Source: Bacillota bacterium (GTDB taxonomy: Bacteria; Bacillota; Desulfitobacteriia; Desulfitobacteriales; JAJXUE01). From it: 10,713 bases of DNA. The notes under the pieces were generated by a model, which saw only the letters and a program-made list of their open reading frames with translations, made no database searches and was not told the DNA's origin. Below are positions 1 to 6,142 of this stretch, piece after piece. Location of the stretch: contig JAJYNB010000327.1 of the NCBI GenBank assembly GCA_021786555.1, positions 1 through 10,713 on the forward strand, written 5' to 3'. The position numbers were made by a program, and so were the translations under genes. Each line of letters opens with the position of its first letter. Positions within the stretch are counted from its first letter, which is position 1.

Positions 1-1
1 C

Positions 2-529
2 CAGATTAACGGCTACACCGGCCAGGCCGGGGGAGCCTTCCTGTTGCCTGGTATCCTTGCGGCAGTGTTAATCCTAATGTATATGATTCCGCGCATCGAT
101 CCCAAACGCGGTAATTTCCGCCTGATGGGCAAAGTTTACTGGCTGTTCGTTTTCGTTGTATCCCTGTTTCTCGGGCTTGTTTATACCGGAACAATCCTTT
201 ACGCTTTAGGCCTGGTACACTCCCGTTTTGTCCCGGTATCAGCCCATACCGGAGTCGGGCTTCTGTTCATTGTCCTGGGCAATTACCTGCCAAAAATCAA
301 GTACAACTATATGTTTGGCATCCGCACACCCTGGACCCTGGCCAGTGAAGAAGTCTGGTCTAAAACCCATCGCGCCATGGGACCGCTCTGGATTGTCTTA
401 GGAATAGCCTTTCTGTTTGCCGGGTTCCTGCCCGCCGCCTGGACTGCCTATGTCACCGTATCACTGATTCTCATTCTAGCCCTGGCTTCCATGGCCTACT
501 CCTACATTGTGTTCAGGAATCTAAAATGA
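2..529 (+). CDS. SdpI-family integral membrane protein, 5'-truncated at the window edge
   Basis: The reading frame is open to the first bases of the window, so the true start lies upstream; about 175 residues are visible. The C-terminal half matches the SdpI family: a 'PRIDPK' motif after the second visible hydrophobic stretch, then 'GNYLPK', then 'FGIRTPWTL' and 'EEVWSKTHR'. The last is the signature region of SdpI, the immunity/signalling membrane protein of the Bacillus Sdp toxin system. Hydrophobic segments fall roughly at 44-100, 140-215, 240-290, 380-440 and 450-510, giving a multi-pass membrane protein. The missing N-terminus would probably carry the DUF1648 part. Many SdpI homologues have no adjacent toxin gene and no proven role, so immunity should not be assumed. 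It is convergent with the large minus-strand operon and not part of it. A TTG at 44 is in frame, but the homology continues upstream of it. Confidence 0.85.
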   Translation, partial: QINGYTGQAGGAFLLPGILAAVLILMYMIPRIDPKRGNFRLMGKVYWLFVFVVSLFLGLVYTGTILYALGLVHSRFVPVSAHTGVGLLFIVLGNYLPKIKYNYMFGIRTPWTLASEEVWSKTHRAMGPLWIVLGIAFLFAGFLPAAWTAYVTVSLILILALASMAYSYIVFRNLK

Positions 530-569
530 GTCAGTTGGGGACGGTTCTCCGCTGACTCACTTTTTCTTT
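527..569 (+). terminator. Hairpin plus T-tract overlapping the SdpI stop codon; also a repeat element
   Basis: TGAGTCAG (527-534, containing the TGA stop) is the exact reverse complement of CTGACTCA (552-559). Between the arms, GGGGA can pair with TCTCC around a CGGT loop with one G-T wobble. A T-rich run (560-569) follows directly, as in a Rho-independent terminator for the plus-strand gene. The same arm and core motifs recur elsewhere in the window, so this is probably a dispersed repeat serving as a terminator. Confidence 0.6.
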
Positions 570-832
570 AATCCAGTAAACCCAACGCCAAGCTTCTGGC
601 ACTCAGATGTAAGGACTAGTCCCCAAAAATATTCCCTTAAGTTCGGGCACCGGCTCTTTTCTTATTTTCCTCTTTGCTATGGTTTCGGTACTTCCAGGTG
701 AGACTTCCTGATTTGAACCCTTGGACAAAACTGCAAACCGTTCTTACCATAACTTTTACTCCACCTCACCCGGTAGCATATTTACCAATGTTACCAAGTT
801 GCTGAGGACCTCCCTCGAACTTAAAAGTAAGC
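570..832. other. Non-coding spacer between convergent genes
   Basis: Between the hairpins at 527-569 and 833-866 there is about 260 bases of mixed, rather AT-rich sequence. No open frame with a ribosome binding site, no tRNA-like fold and no clear inverted repeat was recognised. It may be the remnant of a decayed mobile element, since repeat elements flank both sides, but nothing in it shows this directly. Confidence 0.4.
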
Positions 833-866
833 CACCGGGGGACAGTCCCCGGTGACTCACTTTTTG
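833..866. terminator. Strong hairpin downstream of the nitroreductase, probably bidirectional
   Basis: CACCGGGG (833-840) and CCCCGGTG (847-854) are perfect reverse complements around a 6-base loop that can add one G-T pair. On the plus strand it is followed by ACTCAC and a T-tract (861-865). On the minus strand it is followed by CTTACTTTT. It lies about 30 bases beyond the stop of the last minus-strand gene, so it is a good candidate for the operon terminator. The GGGGACAGTCCCC core and the adjacent TGACTCAC relate it to the repeat at 527-559. Confidence 0.6.
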
Positions 867-884
867 GCTTTAAAATTTATCCAC

Positions 885-1424
885 TCAGGCTTTCCAGGGT
901 TCGCCCCATTGTTCTCCGAAGGCGATTTCTTCCATACCTTTGCGGGGGCGTGGATTCCTCTCTTGGTCCGGATAGCCCAGGGGAGAGACAGCGATTACTC
1001 TGAATTCCGCGGGGACCCCCAGGGCTTGTTTCATTTTTTCTTCATCAAAAAGCCCCTGCCAGCAGGTGGCCAGGCCCAGGTCCGTGGCTGCCAGGATCAG
1101 GTGTTCCATAGCCAGGCCCGCATCCAGCATGTAGAAGTCCTTGCTGTCCCAAACCTCCGACTCAGCCGGGTTGGCACACAGCGCGATGATAACTGGCGAC
1201 TGCAGCAAAGCCTTTGCGCCGGGATTGGTTGGAGCAAAGACGTTGGCAACGGCGGTACGCTTCTCTATACTGGTAATCACCATAAAACGCCAGCACTGCA
1301 GGTTCTTCCAGGAAGGGGCCTGCCTGGCTGCCTCCAAAACATTGGCGATTTTCTCCGGTTCTACCGGGTCGGGCTTGTAAGCCCGGATGCTGCGGCGTTT
1401 CTTGACTACTTCCAAAAATTCCAT
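885..1424 (-). CDS. Nitroreductase family protein (FMN-dependent oxidoreductase)
   Basis: This 179-residue protein has the compact architecture of single-domain NfsB/FRP-type nitroreductases, which are homodimeric, bind FMN and use NAD(P)H. Near the N-terminus is the RRSIR phosphate-binding motif (residues 10-14). 'APSWKNLQCWRF' at 36-47 is the usual APSxxNxQPWxF FMN-contact motif with Cys in place of Pro. 'GLATCW' (117-122) and 'PLGYP' (148-152) are the other conserved family blocks. The ATG is preceded by AAGGGAG at about 10 bases. It starts 25 bases after the small mutase subunit stop and so is probably the last gene of that transcript. The substrate cannot be told from sequence: members reduce nitro compounds, quinones, flavins or enoates. 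Family assignment is firm; a role in the acyl-CoA pathway is unproven. Confidence 0.88.
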   Translation of the reverse strand: MEFLEVVKKRRSIRAYKPDPVEPEKIANVLEAARQAPSWKNLQCWRFMVITSIEKRTAVANVFAPTNPGAKALLQSPVIIALCANPAESEVWDSKDFYMLDAGLAMEHLILAATDLGLATCWQGLFDEEKMKQALGVPAEFRVIAVSPLGYPDQERNPRPRKGMEEIAFGEQWGEPWKA

Positions 1425-1449
1425 TATTAATGACTCCCTTCTCAGCTGG

Positions 1450-1848
1450 TTACTGAACTACTCCCCTAATCCAGGCCACAATGTCATCAGTATTGGCGCC
1501 AGGGGTAAACAAGGCCTTGGCGTAACCCTTTTCCGTCAACTCCCGGATATCTTCCTCTGGGATGGTGCCCCCGCCCATAAGAATAATGTTATCGGCTCCG
1601 TTTTCATCTAACAACTCCTTTACCCGGGGAAAAAGGGTCATATGGGCTCCGGAGAGGACACTCATACCTACGACGTCCACGTCTTCCTGAATGGCGGCTT
1701 CCACTATCTGTTCCGGTGTCTGGTGCAGCCCCGTATAGATGACCTCCATGCCCGCATCCCGGAAGGCCCTGGCAATAACCTTTGCCCCCCGGTCATGGCC
1801 GTCCAGGCCCGGTTTGGCTACCAATACCCTTATCTTATGCTCTTCCAT
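1450..1848 (-). CDS. icmB: Acyl-CoA mutase small subunit, cobalamin-binding domain (isobutyryl-CoA mutase type)
   Basis: This 132-residue protein is a stand-alone B12-binding Rossmann-like domain. The DxHxxG motif is at residues 16-21 (D16, H18, G21); H18 is the expected lower axial ligand to cobalt in base-off/His-on binding. The SxL motif (S63, L65) and the GGG turn (92-94) contact the nucleotide tail of the cofactor. It lacks the catalytic TIM barrel, which the neighbouring large subunit supplies, so the two should form the active AdoCbl mutase. The length fits IcmB (about 136 residues) and the small subunits of split methylmalonyl-CoA mutases. The ATG has GAGGTG upstream and begins 20 bases after the large subunit stop. 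The small domain does not define the substrate; the Icm name follows from the large subunit. Confidence 0.88.
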   Translation of the reverse strand: MEEHKIRVLVAKPGLDGHDRGAKVIARAFRDAGMEVIYTGLHQTPEQIVEAAIQEDVDVVGMSVLSGAHMTLFPRVKELLDENGADNIILMGGGTIPEEDIRELTEKGYAKALFTPGANTDDIVAWIRGVVQ

Positions 1849-1868
1849 TCAATTCACCTCTTCCAAAC

Positions 1869-3527
1869 TTAGAACACAGCCTTCTCTTTGTACTCACCAA
1901 AGACTTCCCGCAATACCTGGATGATTTCGCCCTCGGTGGTATAGGCCCTGACACAGTCCAGAATCCTGGGGATAAGGTTATCGGTTCCCTGGGCCGCATT
2001 GCGCAACTCCTCCAGGGTATTCTGTACCCTTATATTGTCTCTGGTCTGCCGCAGTTGTTTAAGCCGCTGCACCTGGGCCAGCTCCACCTCGGGATCAATT
2101 TTCAGCAGATCGATGCCTAATTGTTCCTCCTGGCTGAACTCGTTGACCCCGACAATTATCCGGTCCTTAGCCTCGATTTCCTTTTGGTAGCGATAAGCCG
2201 CATCGGCAATTTCCTGTTGGAAGAAGTTCTTATCGATAGCCGCGAGGACTCCGCCCAGTTCCTCTATTTTGGCGAAATACTCTTCAGAGCCCTGTTCCAT
2301 CCGATTGGTAAGGGCTTCGACAAAGTAGGAACCGGCCAGGGGATCGATAGTGTTGGCCACTCCGGTTTCATAGGCAATTATTTGTTGGGTGCGCAGCGCA
2401 ATCTGGACAGATTTTTCCGTAGGCAGGGCCAGCACTTCGTCCATGGAGTTGGTGTGCAGGGACTGTGTGCCTCCCAGCACAGCTGACAGAGCTTCATAGG
2501 CAGTCCTGACGATATTGTTCTCGGGCTGCTGAGCGGTGAGGGAACAGCCCGCAGTCTGGGTATGGAACCGCAGCAAAAGGCTTTTCTCGCTCTTGGCGCC
2601 GTATTTCTCTTTCATCCTGCGGGCCCAGATGCGTCGGGCCGCCCGGTACTTGGCAATCTCCTCAAAGAAATCCATATGGGAGTTAAAGAAGAAGGACAGC
2701 CTGGGAGCAAAATCGTCCACATCGAGGCCTGCCTTTATCCCCGCTTCCACATAAGCAAACCCGTCAGCCAAAGTAAACGCTAATTCCTGCAGGGCGGTGG
2801 ATCCTGCCTCCCGGATGTGGTAGCCGCTGATGCTGATTGTGTTCCACTTGGGCACATAGTCTTTGGCAAACCTGAAAATATCGGTAATGATGCGCATGGA
2901 AGGTTGAGGCGGAAAAATCCACGACTTTTGCGCGATATACTCTTTCAAGATATCGTTCTGAATTGTGCCGTTCAGTTTTTCGGCAGAGACCCCTTGCTTT
3001 TCTGCTGTAGCAACATACATGGCGAGCAGGATGGAGGCCGGCGCGTTAGTGGTCATGGAAGTGCTGACCTTATCCAACGGGATACCGTTAAACAATGTTT
3101 CCATGTCCTGAAGCGAGTCTATGGCTACCCCGACCCGGCCAACCTCGCCGAAAGACCTGGGGTGGTCGGAATCATACCCCATGATGGTTGGCATGTCAAA
3201 AGCAATGCTTAGCCCCGTCTGGCCCCGTGCCAGCAAGAACTTGTAGCGTTCATTGGACTCTTTAGCAGTGGCAAAGCCGGCAAACTGCCGCATAGTCCAC
3301 AAGCGGCCGCGGTACATATTGGGCTGGACACCCCTGGTGTAGGGGTATTCTCCCGGAAAACCCAGGTCCCTGTCATAATCAAAATTCACCAGGTCCGCGG
3401 GGGAATAGATTTCCTTTACCGGATCGCTGGAAACGGTCATAAACTTGGCGTCGCGCCCCTTTAACCGCCCGAACCTTTCCTGCCAGGCCTTTTGCTTCTC
3501 TTCTATTTCTTTGAGTTTATCGGTCAT
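1869..3527 (-). CDS. icmA: B12-dependent acyl-CoA mutase large subunit, isobutyryl-CoA mutase signature (methylmalonyl-CoA mutase family)
   Basis: This 552-residue catalytic TIM-barrel subunit rearranges the carbon skeleton of an acyl-CoA using adenosylcobalamin. It shows the family blocks 'YPYTRG' (61-66), 'FDMPT', 'GTIQND' (187-192), 'SISGYH' (232-237; H237 matches the active-site His of the family) and 'QTAGCSLTAQQP'. The B12 domain is absent and encoded next door. Methylmalonyl-CoA mutase has Tyr89 (in an RQY motif) and Arg207, 118 residues apart, the Arg holding the substrate carboxylate. Here the equivalents are Phe82 (RQF) and Gln200 (YIAQK), also exactly 118 apart, as in Streptomyces isobutyryl-CoA mutase (Phe80/Gln198). 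Gln200 to His237 is 37 residues, as in the Arg207-His244 pair, supporting the register. The ATG follows AAGGGGG, 44 bases after meaB. Family is certain; isobutyryl/butyryl-CoA specificity is a strong inference from two residues plus context. Confidence 0.92.
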   Translation of the reverse strand: MTDKLKEIEEKQKAWQERFGRLKGRDAKFMTVSSDPVKEIYSPADLVNFDYDRDLGFPGEYPYTRGVQPNMYRGRLWTMRQFAGFATAKESNERYKFLLARGQTGLSIAFDMPTIMGYDSDHPRSFGEVGRVGVAIDSLQDMETLFNGIPLDKVSTSMTTNAPASILLAMYVATAEKQGVSAEKLNGTIQNDILKEYIAQKSWIFPPQPSMRIITDIFRFAKDYVPKWNTISISGYHIREAGSTALQELAFTLADGFAYVEAGIKAGLDVDDFAPRLSFFFNSHMDFFEEIAKYRAARRIWARRMKEKYGAKSEKSLLLRFHTQTAGCSLTAQQPENNIVRTAYEALSAVLGGTQSLHTNSMDEVLALPTEKSVQIALRTQQIIAYETGVANTIDPLAGSYFVEALTNRMEQGSEEYFAKIEELGGVLAAIDKNFFQQEIADAAYRYQKEIEAKDRIIVGVNEFSQEEQLGIDLLKIDPEVELAQVQRLKQLRQTRDNIRVQNTLEELRNAAQGTDNLIPRILDCVRAYTTEGEIIQVLREVFGEYKEKAVF

Positions 3528-3571
3528 GTGGAAACCCCCTTACACTCAGAATCAGGTATTGCTTCAATACT

Positions 3572-4516
3572 CTACCCATCAAAGACGGCCAGGATGCGCC
3601 GGGCAATGGTATAAGGGTCCAGTTTGCGCTGAGCCGCATCTTCCAGCAGCTTATCCATCTCACCGCTGGCCCCCGCCTTCTGCCAGAGAAGTTCCTTAAG
3701 ATAGTGTTCAACAGTTTCGGTTACCTCGGCCTTGAGCTGCTGGGCCCGTCTGTTGGCAAACAGTCCCGAGGAAACCGCAAATTCCCGGTGCTTGCTCACC
3801 GCCTCTACCAGCTCCGGGATTCCCCTTCCGTCAAGGGTAGATGTTTTCATTACCGGCGGGCGCCAGTTGGGGTTTTGGCCGTGCCCCAGGTCAAGCATGG
3901 CGCTGACCTCAGCAGCCATCTTATCTGCGCCGTCCCGGTCACATTTGTTCACCACAAAAATATCGGCAATCTCCATGATGCCTGCTTTGATAGTCTGGAT
4001 ACTGTCCCCCGTCCCCGGGTTCAGCACCACCATGGTGGTATCGGCCGTTGCCATGATGTCCAGCTCGGACTGGCCCACCCCTACGGTCTCCACCAGGATA
4101 ATATCGCGCCCGTAGGCATCCAGAGCCTTAATGGCTTCTTTGGTGGCCCGGGCCAGTCCCCCCAGGCTCCCCCTGGTACCCATGCTGCGGATAAATACGC
4201 CCTTGTCCAGGGCATGCTCCTGCATCCTAATTCGATCGCCGAGAATAGCTCCACCGGTAAAAGGACTGGTGGGGTCAACAGCGATTACCCCGATAGTCAG
4301 CCCCTGCTTGCGGTAATAGGAGGTCAAAGAATCGGCCAGGGAGCTTTTTCCCGCCCCGGGCGAGCCGGTTATACCCAGCACAAAGGCTCTGCCCGTGTGG
4401 GGAAAAAGCTCCCGCAGCAGTTGTTCCTTATCCTGTGCATTATTTTCAATCAGAGTGATAATTCTGGCCACTGCCCTGCGGTCTCCGTCCAGCAGCCGTT
4501 GAACTAGTTCGTGCAT
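3572..4516 (-). CDS. meaB: MeaB-type GTPase, chaperone of the B12-dependent mutase
   Basis: This is a 314-residue G3E-family GTPase of the MeaB/ArgK type, the usual length. Motifs in order are the Walker A loop GSPGAGKS (residues 51-58), a long switch region containing 'DPTSPF' (81-86) and 'GDRIRM' (93-98), 'ETVGVGQSE' (143-151) as the G3/Walker B segment, and NKCD (190-193) for guanine recognition. A helical C-terminal extension follows for dimerisation. MeaB proteins gate loading of adenosylcobalamin into the mutase and prevent or repair its oxidative inactivation. The location directly between the adenosyltransferase and the mutase genes fits this role. A well-spaced GGAGG precedes the ATG, 15 bases after cobO. 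The old label 'LAO/AO transport ATPase' for this family is misleading. Confidence 0.94.
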   Translation of the reverse strand: MHELVQRLLDGDRRAVARIITLIENNAQDKEQLLRELFPHTGRAFVLGITGSPGAGKSSLADSLTSYYRKQGLTIGVIAVDPTSPFTGGAILGDRIRMQEHALDKGVFIRSMGTRGSLGGLARATKEAIKALDAYGRDIILVETVGVGQSELDIMATADTTMVVLNPGTGDSIQTIKAGIMEIADIFVVNKCDRDGADKMAAEVSAMLDLGHGQNPNWRPPVMKTSTLDGRGIPELVEAVSKHREFAVSSGLFANRRAQQLKAEVTETVEHYLKELLWQKAGASGEMDKLLEDAAQRKLDPYTIARRILAVFDG

Positions 4517-4531
4517 GTTTCCTCCAGTTGC

Positions 4532-5056
4532 TTAAAACTCAATTCCTTCCCTGGCCTGAACTCCCGCCTCATAGTGATGCCTGACTTCCAGCACCTCACT
4601 CACCAGGTCCGCCGCCTCCAGCACCTGGGGCGGCGCATAGCGGCCCGTCAAAACCAGGTCCAGCCCGGAAGGCTTGGATTTTATCAGCTCAAGCACCTCC
4701 TCCAGCGGAAAGAGCTGATAATCGAGGGCTATGTTTACCTCGTCCAGAACCACCAGGTCATAGTCGCCTGACTTCACGGCCTGCTTTGCCATATCGAGTC
4801 CCTGCCGTGCCAGGCGCAAATCCTCCGGGGAAGGGCTTCCCTTAATTACAAAAGTCTCAAGCCCAGATTGAACAAGGGTCAAAAGCGGCAGGGCGGCAGC
4901 AATCTGAACCTCGCCGTACTCCTTGCTCCCCTTCATAAATTGCAGAAAGAAAACCTTTTTGCCGTGCCCCATGGCGCGCAGAGCCAGGCCCAGGGCAGCG
5001 GTAGTTTTCCCCTTGCCGCTGCCCGTATACACCATGACCAGGCCTTTATGATCCAT
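4532..5056 (-). CDS. cobO: Cob(I)yrinic acid a,c-diamide / cob(I)alamin adenosyltransferase, CobO (CobA/BtuR) family
   Basis: This enzyme moves the adenosyl group of ATP to reduced corrinoid to make the AdoCbl needed by the neighbouring mutase. The 174-residue protein has the CobA-type P-loop TGSGKGKTT (residues 11-19), a Walker B-like 'VVLDEVN' (102-108), 'LTGR' (136-139) and the C-terminal 'GVQAREGIEF' (165-174) typical of the family. It is unrelated in fold to PduO and EutT adenosyltransferases. It begins the tightly packed cobO-meaB-icmA-icmB block, which suggests dedicated cofactor supply and repair. The ATG has an AGAGG site close upstream, and a perfect 12-base inverted repeat sits just beyond that site (5079-5124). 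Confidence 0.92.
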   Translation of the reverse strand: MDHKGLVMVYTGSGKGKTTAALGLALRAMGHGKKVFFLQFMKGSKEYGEVQIAAALPLLTLVQSGLETFVIKGSPSPEDLRLARQGLDMAKQAVKSGDYDLVVLDEVNIALDYQLFPLEEVLELIKSKPSGLDLVLTGRYAPPQVLEAADLVSEVLEVRHHYEAGVQAREGIEF

Positions 5057-5078
5057 CCAAACCTCTCCCTAATCTTTA

Positions 5079-5124
5079 CCCCGCAAAATCCTGGGGTATT
5101 CTATGCGGATCTGATTTTGCGGGG
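5079..5124. repeat. Perfect 12-base inverted repeat in the leader of cobO
   Basis: CCCCGCAAAATC (5079-5090) and GATTTTGCGGGG (5113-5124) are exact reverse complements separated by 22 bases. No T-tract follows on either strand, so it does not look like an intrinsic terminator. In the minus-strand transcript the stem would end about 22 bases before the cobO start and just upstream of its ribosome binding site. Possible roles are a leader hairpin, a repressor site, or the ends of a small dispersed element, as related GGGGAC-containing repeats lie nearby. Confidence 0.6.
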
Positions 5125-5152
5125 ACCCCGTTTAAGTCTGAGCCCAGCAGTG

Positions 5153-5269
5153 TGTCAAGGGGACAGGTACGCTGACAATTCCTCGCCCACCCGGTCAAGC
5201 CAGCGCTATTTTCAATGGACCTAACCCCCCTGACATTGATTCAACTTGAGCCGCTGTCCCAGTGACTCA
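5153..5269. repeat. Two TGANTCA-armed repeat elements in the gctB-cobO spacer
   Basis: The first is TGTCA (5153-5157), AGGGGACAGGTACGC, then TGACA (5173-5177). The second is TGATTCA (5237-5243), a core with CTGTCCC, then TGACTCA (5263-5269). Both are diverged members of the arm-core-arm family seen at 527-559 and 10594-10630, with the second in the opposite orientation. They fill much of the 279-base gap between gctB and cobO, which contains no gene. Confidence 0.45.
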
Positions 5270-5281
5270 TGCTCAAACCAT

Positions 5282-5316
5282 TCTGACTCCTGACTCCCGA
5301 CTCCTGACTTCTGACC
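5282..5316. repeat. Heptad repeat cluster (YCTGACT), five units
   Basis: Five consecutive 7-base units are visible: TCTGACT, CCTGACT, CCCGACT, CCTGACT and TCTGACC. They lie just downstream of the gctB stop on the minus strand, where they read as AGTCAGR units. The same unit occurs in four other spacers of the window. Confidence 0.7.
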
Positions 5317-5335
5317 CTTAAGTCCCGCTAATAAG

Positions 5336-6142
5336 CTAGGGGAGGAAGATGCCTTCCGGGTCGACTTCGTGGTAGAGGATGTGCAGCTCTTCGTGGGTGG
5401 GGGGTTCGGTCTCACCTTTGACCCGGGAGACGTCCAACTGGAAGTCAACGTTGTTAAGCACATCGTTTACAGTGTAGCCCGGGTGGACCGTGTCCAGGTA
5501 CATGAGGCCCGTTTCCTCGTCGAAGCGGAATACCGCCATATTGGAGATCACAGCCGAAGGGCCGCCCCGGAAGGTCTTGCCGAAGGCCTCCTGGCGGGAA
5601 ACCATCTGGCCGCCGGGCCATTTTCTCACCCGCCAGCCGGGTGAAGTGATGTAATCCACTTTTTCGCGGAAACGCCGCTTCTCCTGGACCATAATAAATA
5701 CGGTGCGCCGGGCCATGGAGTTGATATCCGGATTGCCGCCGCTGCCTGGGAACCTTATTTGTGGTTTGGTGTAGTCCCCGATAACCGTAGTATTGACATT
5801 GCCGTACATATCAATCTCAGCGCCGCCCAGGTAGCCCAGGTCGATCCTGCCCCGCTGCAGCTGGCCGAAGACATCGTAAAGACCGGAAGCCACCGCCGCC
5901 TGGTAAACACAGCGGGCGTCCCCCACTGAAGCCGGCAGGTGCAAAGATTTGCCATCAATAGTCCCCGCTTCGTATATCAAGTAGGAATTGGGCGCCGTGG
6001 TTTTTTGGGCCAGCATGATGGCCAGCATCGGCAGCCCCGTTCCGGCAAAAACTACTTCACCGTCATTAACTTCCCGGGCCGCAGCCACAGCCAGCAAATC
6101 GATTACCTTGTATTCACCCGGTTTGGCGTAATTCTTTTCCAT
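5336..6142 (-). CDS. gctB: Glutaconate-type CoA-transferase, subunit B
   Basis: This is a family I CoA-transferase beta subunit of 268 residues counted from the ATG at 6142; GctB of Acidaminococcus fermentans is 266. The block 'GTGLPM' (34-39) is followed by 'YEAG' (57-60), whose Glu58 aligns with the catalytic Glu54 of GctB that forms the glutamyl-CoA thioester. This separates it from IpdB-like relatives that lack the Glu. Further blocks shared with GctB are 'GGAEIDMYGNVN', 'RFPGSGG' and 'DYITSPGW'. The ATG shares its A with the gctA stop (TGATG), implying translational coupling. A TTG one codon earlier is an alternative start; AAGGGGG serves either. The operon suggests a monocarboxylate such as isobutyrate or butyrate as substrate, with acetyl-CoA or another acyl-CoA as donor, but sequence alone does not fix this. 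Confidence 0.88.
   Translation of the reverse strand: MEKNYAKPGEYKVIDLLAVAAAREVNDGEVVFAGTGLPMLAIMLAQKTTAPNSYLIYEAGTIDGKSLHLPASVGDARCVYQAAVASGLYDVFGQLQRGRIDLGYLGGAEIDMYGNVNTTVIGDYTKPQIRFPGSGGNPDINSMARRTVFIMVQEKRRFREKVDYITSPGWRVRKWPGGQMVSRQEAFGKTFRGGPSAVISNMAVFRFDEETGLMYLDTVHPGYTVNDVLNNVDFQLDVSRVKGETEPPTHEELHILYHEVDPEGIFLP

Noticed and set aside
44..529. TTG at 44 as the true start of the SdpI-family gene
   Set aside because: The frame is open to the window edge, and the upstream residues (GAFLLPG region) continue the family match. The gene is cut by the window rather than starting at 44.
852..1430. Plus-strand open frame of 192 codons opposite the nitroreductase
   Set aside because: It mirrors a well-supported nitroreductase gene, has no recognisable family features and no convincing ribosome binding site. 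It is an antisense shadow of a codon-biased gene.
1450..3527. Methylmalonyl-CoA mutase acting in a propionate pathway
   Set aside because: Phe82/Gln200 replace the Tyr/Arg pair, and no methylmalonyl-CoA epimerase, decarboxylase or carboxyltransferase gene is nearby. It remains a fallback if the alignment proves wrong.
3704..4507. Plus-strand open frame of 267 codons opposite meaB
   Set aside because: It is long but lies almost entirely within meaB, whose motifs are unambiguous. The product is rich in His, Pro and Arg with no domain pattern.
5057..5335. Possible cobalamin riboswitch upstream of cobO
   Set aside because: No B12-box-like conserved element or multi-stem layout was recognised. 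The region is explained by an inverted repeat, two repeat elements and a heptad cluster.
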